Assembly: GCF_007670255.1 (NCBI RefSeq)
Contig: NZ_SZVS01000006.1
Coordinates: 124,001-188,000 of the forward strand
Direction: 5' to 3'
DNA: 64,000 bases
Source: Paenarthrobacter nicotinovorans
GTDB taxonomy: Bacteria; Actinomycetota; Actinomycetes; Actinomycetales; Micrococcaceae
Every line of letters begins with the position of its first letter. The first letter of the stretch is position 1. A model generated the notes under the pieces. It was not told the DNA's origin. It saw nothing but the letters and a program-made list of their open reading frames with translations, and ran no database searches. The position numbers and the translations under genes are program-made. Shown in pieces: positions 60,457-64,000 of this stretch.

Positions 60457-61808
60457 TTCGCTGCCACCTCTGTGGTCTTGTCGGAACTCTCGGGGCGAGG
60501 GGCTGGTGTCGCGGGGCGGCGGAACACCCACAGGCGGAACAGCAGGAACCGTGCAACGGTTGCGGCGAGGTTCGCGCCAACTACGGTTGCCACCTCAAGC
60601 CAGCGGTCCGGCGTCGTGGTTCCATGCACCAGGGCCAGCGCGCCCGAGGTGAGGGCCAGGCCGATGCTGAAGACGATCAGGCCTTCAAAGTGGTGGCGGG
60701 CATGGTTGCCGCCTTGGATGCCGAACGTGAAGCGGCGGTTGGCGGCCGTGTTGGCGACGGCCGTCACGATGAGAGCCAGGAAGTTGGCCAGCTGCGGGTC
60801 CATGAATCCACGGCACAGCAGGAAGATCAGCAGGTAAGCCACCGTGGACGCAGCGCCAATGAATCCAAACCGCACCAATTGCCCGAACAAGCTGGCGCGC
60901 GGGGTCGATTCGGAGGTCCGCGACGACGCCGGCAACGGACCGCGGGCCAGTGCCGCGCGCAGCTCCGGGATGGGGATCCGGCCGGTGACGAGGTCGCGCG
61001 TCAGGCGCGCCATTCCGCGGAGGTCGGCCACGGCGGTTCGTACGACGTCGACACTTGAGTTGGGATCGTCCGTCCAGTCGACGGGGACTTCATGGACACG
61101 GAGGCCGCAGCGCTCGGCAAGGACCAGGAGTTCGGTGTCGAAGAACCAGGCGTTGTCCAGGGTGTGGGGGAGGATCCTGTGGGCGACGTCTGCCCGGATG
61201 GCCTTGAAGCCGCACTGGGCATCGGAGAACCGGGCCCCCATGAGCGTATGCAGGAGGACGTTGTAGCTGCGGGAGACGAACTCGCGTTTTGGCCCGCGGA
61301 CCACGCGGGAGTTGCGGGACAGACGTGTACCGATGGCAAGGTCTGAGTGGCCGGAGATCAGTGGAGCCAGCAGGGGCGCCGGGGCGGCAAGATCAGTGGA
61401 AAGGTCCACATCCATGTAGGCGAGCACCGGGGACGGCGAGGCGAGCCAGACTTGGCGGAGGGCGTTGCCCCGGCCTTTTTCCTCGAAGCGCATGACGACG
61501 ATTTCAGGGAGCTCGCGGGCCAGACGCTCGGCGATCTTCAGGGTGTTGTCCGTGCTCGCATTGTCCGCCACCGTGATACGGAACGTATGCGGGAACGTCT
61601 CCACCAGGTGGCCGTGCAGGCGGCGCAGGCATTCCTCGAGGTCGGTCTCTTCGTTGTGGACGGGAATGGTGACGTCCAGGACAGGGGCCGTGGTCCGCGT
61701 GTCCACGGGAGAGCGCCGCGGCTGCCGGTGGGGCAAGGCAGGAGCGGCGAAGCGCCCCGCATGGGCGGGGTTCGGCAGCGCACTGGTGGCGGGATCTATG
61801 AGCGTCAT
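60453..61808 (-). CDS. bifunctional GT2 (polyprenyl-phosphate sugar synthase) - GtrA protein
   Basis: 451 residues. The GT2 domain spans about 40-300: VTIPVHNEETDLEECLRRLHGHL, ADNASTDNTLKIAE, LAYMDVDLSTDLAAPAPLL (DxD) and DAQCGFKAIRADVAHRILPHTLDNAWFFDTELLVLAE, like dolichol-phosphate mannose synthases. A GtrA domain with four TM helices spans about 310-435 (LVRFGFIGAASTVAYLLIFLLCRGF). It makes and flips a lipid-linked sugar that the two GT39 proteins in the operon would use. Confidence 0.9.
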   Translation of the reverse strand: MTLIDPATSALPNPAHAGRFAAPALPHRQPRRSPVDTRTTAPVLDVTIPVHNEETDLEECLRRLHGHLVETFPHTFRITVADNASTDNTLKIAERLARELPEIVVMRFEEKGRGNALRQVWLASPSPVLAYMDVDLSTDLAAPAPLLAPLISGHSDLAIGTRLSRNSRVVRGPKREFVSRSYNVLLHTLMGARFSDAQCGFKAIRADVAHRILPHTLDNAWFFDTELLVLAERCGLRVHEVPVDWTDDPNSSVDVVRTAVADLRGMARLTRDLVTGRIPIPELRAALARGPLPASSRTSESTPRASLFGQLVRFGFIGAASTVAYLLIFLLCRGFMDPQLANFLALIVTAVANTAANRRFTFGIQGGNHARHHFEGLIVFSIGLALTSGALALVHGTTTPDRWLEVATVVGANLAATVARFLLFRLWVFRRPATPAPRPESSDKTTEVAAK

Positions 61809-61893
61809 GCATTCACAGTGGGGCCGCCGATTGTGAGGGCTTTAGGCGGAAGCTGTGATGCGACTGTGTAAGTGTTCAGGGCCCTTTACACGC

Positions 61894-61926
61894 GAAAAGC
61901 CGCCCCCGGAACGGGAGCGGCTTTTC
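61894..61926 (-). terminator. terminator of the RpfA-like gene
   Basis: GAAAAGCCGCCCCCG (61894-61908) pairs with CGGGAGCGGCTTTTC (61912-61926) with one mismatch and a GAA loop. Minus-strand reading ends in a CTTTTC tract. It separates this gene from the GT operon. Confidence 0.85.
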
Positions 61927-61940
61927 AGGAAACTTTTGGC

Positions 61941-62798
61941 TTAGTACCAGTTGTTGGCCAGGTGGAAGGCCAGGGCAGCTGACGGGGAGCCGTAGCGTTC
62001 CTTGATGTAGTTCAGGCCCCACTTGATCTGGGTCTGGTAGTTGGTCTGCCAGTCGGCACCGGCAGAAGCCATCTTGCCGGCCGGAAGCGACTGGACAATA
62101 CCGTAGGCACCGCTGGAAGCGTTGGTGGCAGTGGTCCGCCAACCTGATTCCTTCTCCCACAGCGTGTTCAGTGCCGTCATCTCAGAGGCGCTCCAGCCGT
62201 AGCTGCCCAGAATGCTGGCAGCGTAGGCCTTGGCAGCAGCGGGGTCGTCAACAGCCTTGGGGGCTGCAGCGGCGGCTGCGGCTTCTGCGGCGGCGGCAGC
62301 AGCGGCGTCGGCTGCCTGCTTGGCGGCTGCGTCGGCGGCAGCCTTTTCTGCTGCGGCCTGGTCGGCAGCGGCCTTCTCGGCTGCTGCCTGTGCAGCGGCG
62401 GCCTGGTCGGCAGCGGCCTTGTCAGCGGCGGCCTTGTCGGCTGCAGCCTTGTCAGCTGCTGCTTTGTCAGCGGCGGCCTTGGCGGCAGCAGCCTTTTCGT
62501 CAGCGGCCTTCTTGGCGGCGGCGGCTTCTTCAGCGGCCTTGGCGTTGCTGGCCTCGGCGGCGGTCCGGGTCTCGGCAACGCGGCTTGCCTCGGGAAGGTT
62601 AAGCGCGGCATTGGCAGCTGTTCCCAGGGAGGCAACGCCCAGCGCGGCGGCAATAACGCCGGCCACTACGGGCATGCGGTTGCCGGACTTGCCCTCACGG
62701 GCGGCCTTTTTGAGGACGGTCTGCGACTTCTTCAACGGGGAGTCGTTCTGGTCGCGGTGACGCGCGGAAGGGCGCGTCTGATCGTTAAGTTCAGACAT
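61941..62798 (-). CDS. RpfA-like transglycosylase with alanine-rich stalk
   Basis: 285 residues. Basic N-terminal 42 residues, one signal/anchor helix (MPVVAGVIAAALGVASLGTAANA), then an Ala/Lys/Asp coiled-coil stalk of repeated AAADKAAAD units at about 75-185, and a C-terminal lytic-transglycosylase domain with LNTLWEKESGWRTTATNASSGAYGIVQSLPAGKMASAGADWQTNYQTQIKWGLNYIKERYGSPSAALAFHLANNWY (Glu in KESGW). It remodels peptidoglycan. GAGAGG precedes ATG 62798, and a c-di-AMP riboswitch fills the leader. Confidence 0.9.
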   Translation of the reverse strand: MSELNDQTRPSARHRDQNDSPLKKSQTVLKKAAREGKSGNRMPVVAGVIAAALGVASLGTAANAALNLPEASRVAETRTAAEASNAKAAEEAAAAKKAADEKAAAAKAAADKAAADKAAADKAAADKAAADQAAAAQAAAEKAAADQAAAEKAAADAAAKQAADAAAAAAAEAAAAAAAPKAVDDPAAAKAYAASILGSYGWSASEMTALNTLWEKESGWRTTATNASSGAYGIVQSLPAGKMASAGADWQTNYQTQIKWGLNYIKERYGSPSAALAFHLANNWY

Positions 62799-62814
62799 GT
62801 GTGATTACCTCTCA

Positions 62815-62977
62815 GCGCCTGCGGAGTTAGCTGTCGGGTTCGGATGAGGTCATCCGGCCGCGCGTCACGCTGCGGCTTCACCCCAAGGGCCGGCAAATGC
62901 CTGGGCCCGGAGACTCTGGGTCCCCCGTCTCTGCCTCGGAGTAAGAACGGACTCCGGGAAGTGGCAGAGCTCGGCGC
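62815..62977 (-). ncRNA. ydaO-type c-di-AMP riboswitch
   Basis: Minus-strand leader with the conserved blocks CGCCGAGCTCTGCC, GACGGGGGACCCA, CCTTGGGGTGAAGCCG, CCGGATGACCTCATCC, GAACCCGACAGCTAACTCCG and CAGGCG in order, as in actinobacterial ydaO elements. These switches turn wall-hydrolase genes off at high c-di-AMP. The last block lies about 17 nt before the ATG at 62798. The leader is 5'-bounded near 62977-63000, and I see no other gene in 62799-63094. Confidence 0.88.
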
Positions 62978-63094
62978 ATCCCGGATGCGGGCCCTTTTGA
63001 GCGACCCACCCTTTCGACGGTACAGGAGGATTCCGCAGAAGTCACATTTAGGTAACAGAGATCACGACGCCGGTGAGTCGCCTTGCCGGTTTCG

Positions 63095-64000
63095 TTATGC
63101 GCGGTTGCTGATGGCGGCCGGTAGCCGGACAGCGAACTCCGTCCGCCCGGGTTTGGACGTCACCTCCACGCTTCCGCCGTGGGCTTCGACGATGGACTCG
63201 ACGATGGACAGGCCCAGGCCGGAGGTCCCTTCCGACCCCGATCTTGCGGCATCGGCGCGGGCGAACCGGGAGAAAATCCTGCCCTGGAAATCTCCGGGAA
63301 TGCCGGGCCCGTTGTCCGTTACGGTAACCACTGCGCTGCCGTCTGCCGAGAGCATCACGCCGGTGACCACCGTGGTTCCGGGATCCGTGTGTTTGCGGGC
63401 GTTGGAGAGCAGATTGGCCAATACCTGATGCAGCTGCGTGGCATCTCCACGCACCGTGATCGGTTCGTCCGGCAAGGTCAGCTGCCAGATGTGGTCCGGG
63501 GCCATGACTTTCTCGTCGCTTACGGTCTCGATCACCAACTGTGTCAGGTCCACGTCCGTGACCTTCACCGGTTGGCCTTCGTCCAACCTTGCCAGCAACA
63601 GCAGGTCCTCCACCAGCGTCGTCATGCGTTCGGACTGGCTCTGGACCCGGGCAAGGGACTTCCTGCCGTCGTCGGTGAAGTTCTCGGTCATCCGCAGCAG
63701 CTCGGTGTAGCCACGGATGGCCGTCAGCGGCGTCCGCAGTTCGTGCGAGGCATCGGCCACGAACTGCCGCACTTTTGTCTCGCTTTCCTGGCGGGCCTCC
63801 AGCGCCCTCGCGACGTTGTTCAGCATCTGGTTCAGGGCGTGGCCTACCCTGCCAACTTCAGTCCCGGGATGGGAGGCCGACGGCGGTACACGCACCGCAA
63901 GTGCCACCTCGCCGGCGTCGAGAGGCAGTCGCGAAACCTTGGTGGCGACCTCGGAGAGCTGCTCCAGGGGCCGCATGGTGCGACGGATGATCACAGTTCC
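63095..64000 (-). CDS. sensor histidine kinase, N-terminus outside window
   Basis: C-terminal 301 codons. HAMP at the edge (RPLEQLSEVATKVSRLPLDAGEVAL ... VGRVGHALNQMLNNVARAL), the H-box ASHELRTPLTAIRGYTELL, the N-box LHQVLANLLSNARKHT, the G1 box TDNGPGIPGD and the G2 box SGLGLSIVESIVEAHGG. The frame is open through the window edge; the GTG at 63994 is not the true start. It is membrane-anchored and probably pairs with an OmpR-type regulator beyond the window. It ends about 300 nt upstream of the RpfA-like gene on the same strand. Confidence 0.93.
   Translation of the reverse strand, partial: GTVIIRRTMRPLEQLSEVATKVSRLPLDAGEVALAVRVPPSASHPGTEVGRVGHALNQMLNNVARALEARQESETKVRQFVADASHELRTPLTAIRGYTELLRMTENFTDDGRKSLARVQSQSERMTTLVEDLLLLARLDEGQPVKVTDVDLTQLVIETVSDEKVMAPDHIWQLTLPDEPITVRGDATQLHQVLANLLSNARKHTDPGTTVVTGVMLSADGSAVVTVTDNGPGIPGDFQGRIFSRFARADAARSGSEGTSGLGLSIVESIVEAHGGSVEVTSKPGRTEFAVRLPAAISNRA

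Noticed and set aside
59284..60837. A 517-codon plus-strand open frame
   Set aside because: Antisense to the GT39 and GT2-GtrA genes; composition mirrors the Gly-rich loops.
62340..62560. Regular short repeats that could suggest a CRISPR array
   Set aside because: They are codon-level repeats of the Ala/Lys/Asp stalk, without unique spacers.

Overview
The window is a high-GC actinobacterial chromosome segment. Codon use, the mix of actinobacterial families (Lhr with an adjacent Nei2-type glycosylase, an RpfA-like wall hydrolase under a ydaO riboswitch, a YczR/YczE-type pair) and apparently leaderless promoters suggest a soil member of the Micrococcaceae, probably Arthrobacter or Paenarthrobacter. 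That placement rests on family recognition; no search was run. Most of the window is ordinary backbone. Only about 43.6-49.1 kb looks accessory.

Layout. 0-8.7 kb: the end of tgt, SRPBCC and NUDIX-like proteins, a YdeI/OmdA protein, a cytoplasmic-looking GH76 enzyme, an SDR/acyl-CoA dehydrogenase pair and a DUF1684 protein. 8.9-12.3 kb: a divergent locus with a GGDEF-like protein facing an ECF sigma factor fused to its own zinc-finger/membrane anti-sigma part, followed by an ATP-grasp protein. 12.5-15.3 kb: ppc. 15.4-24.8 kb: DedA, macrodomain and RluA-type proteins, then four regulator/target pairs (ArsR-SRPBCC, TetR-DUF4188, MerR-quinone oxidoreductase, MocR-YczE), each with a readable operator or promoter. 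24.8-29.4 kb: a LacI-controlled sugar ABC importer with paired operators. 29.4-34.6 kb: an exopolysaccharide locus (GH26, STAS, cellulose-synthase-like GT2, divergent GH16-ricin). 34.8-43.5 kb: nei2, lhr, a DUF4232 lipoprotein, a YcnI copper protein with a His-containing membrane partner, and another SRPBCC protein.

43.6-49.1 kb is a decayed island. It holds an intact HipB-type antitoxin, a hipA cut after about 21 codons, a truncated HTH gene, unknown membrane-anchored and soluble proteins, a DUF2971 protein, a frameshifted LamG phage protein and a truncated tyrosine integrase with a proline at the expected tyrosine position. It ends beside tRNA-Ser(CGA).

49.3-56.3 kb: a coupled operon of alcohol dehydrogenase-like, 6-pyruvoyl-tetrahydropterin-synthase-like and glycosyltransferase genes; divergent tadA/upp with interlocked leaderless promoters; VOC, HAD and PLP-decarboxylase genes; and a MerR-TipAS gene split by one base. 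56.3-61.8 kb: a GT2-GtrA gene with tandem GT39 transferases, probably for polyprenyl-phosphate-dependent surface glycosylation. 61.9-64.0 kb: an RpfA-like hydrolase under a c-di-AMP (ydaO) riboswitch and the 3' part of a sensor kinase.

The best candidates for undescribed biology are the pterin-synthase/glycosyltransferase operon, the one-piece sigma/anti-sigma protein, the STAS-containing polysaccharide operon, and the unknown genes in the island.
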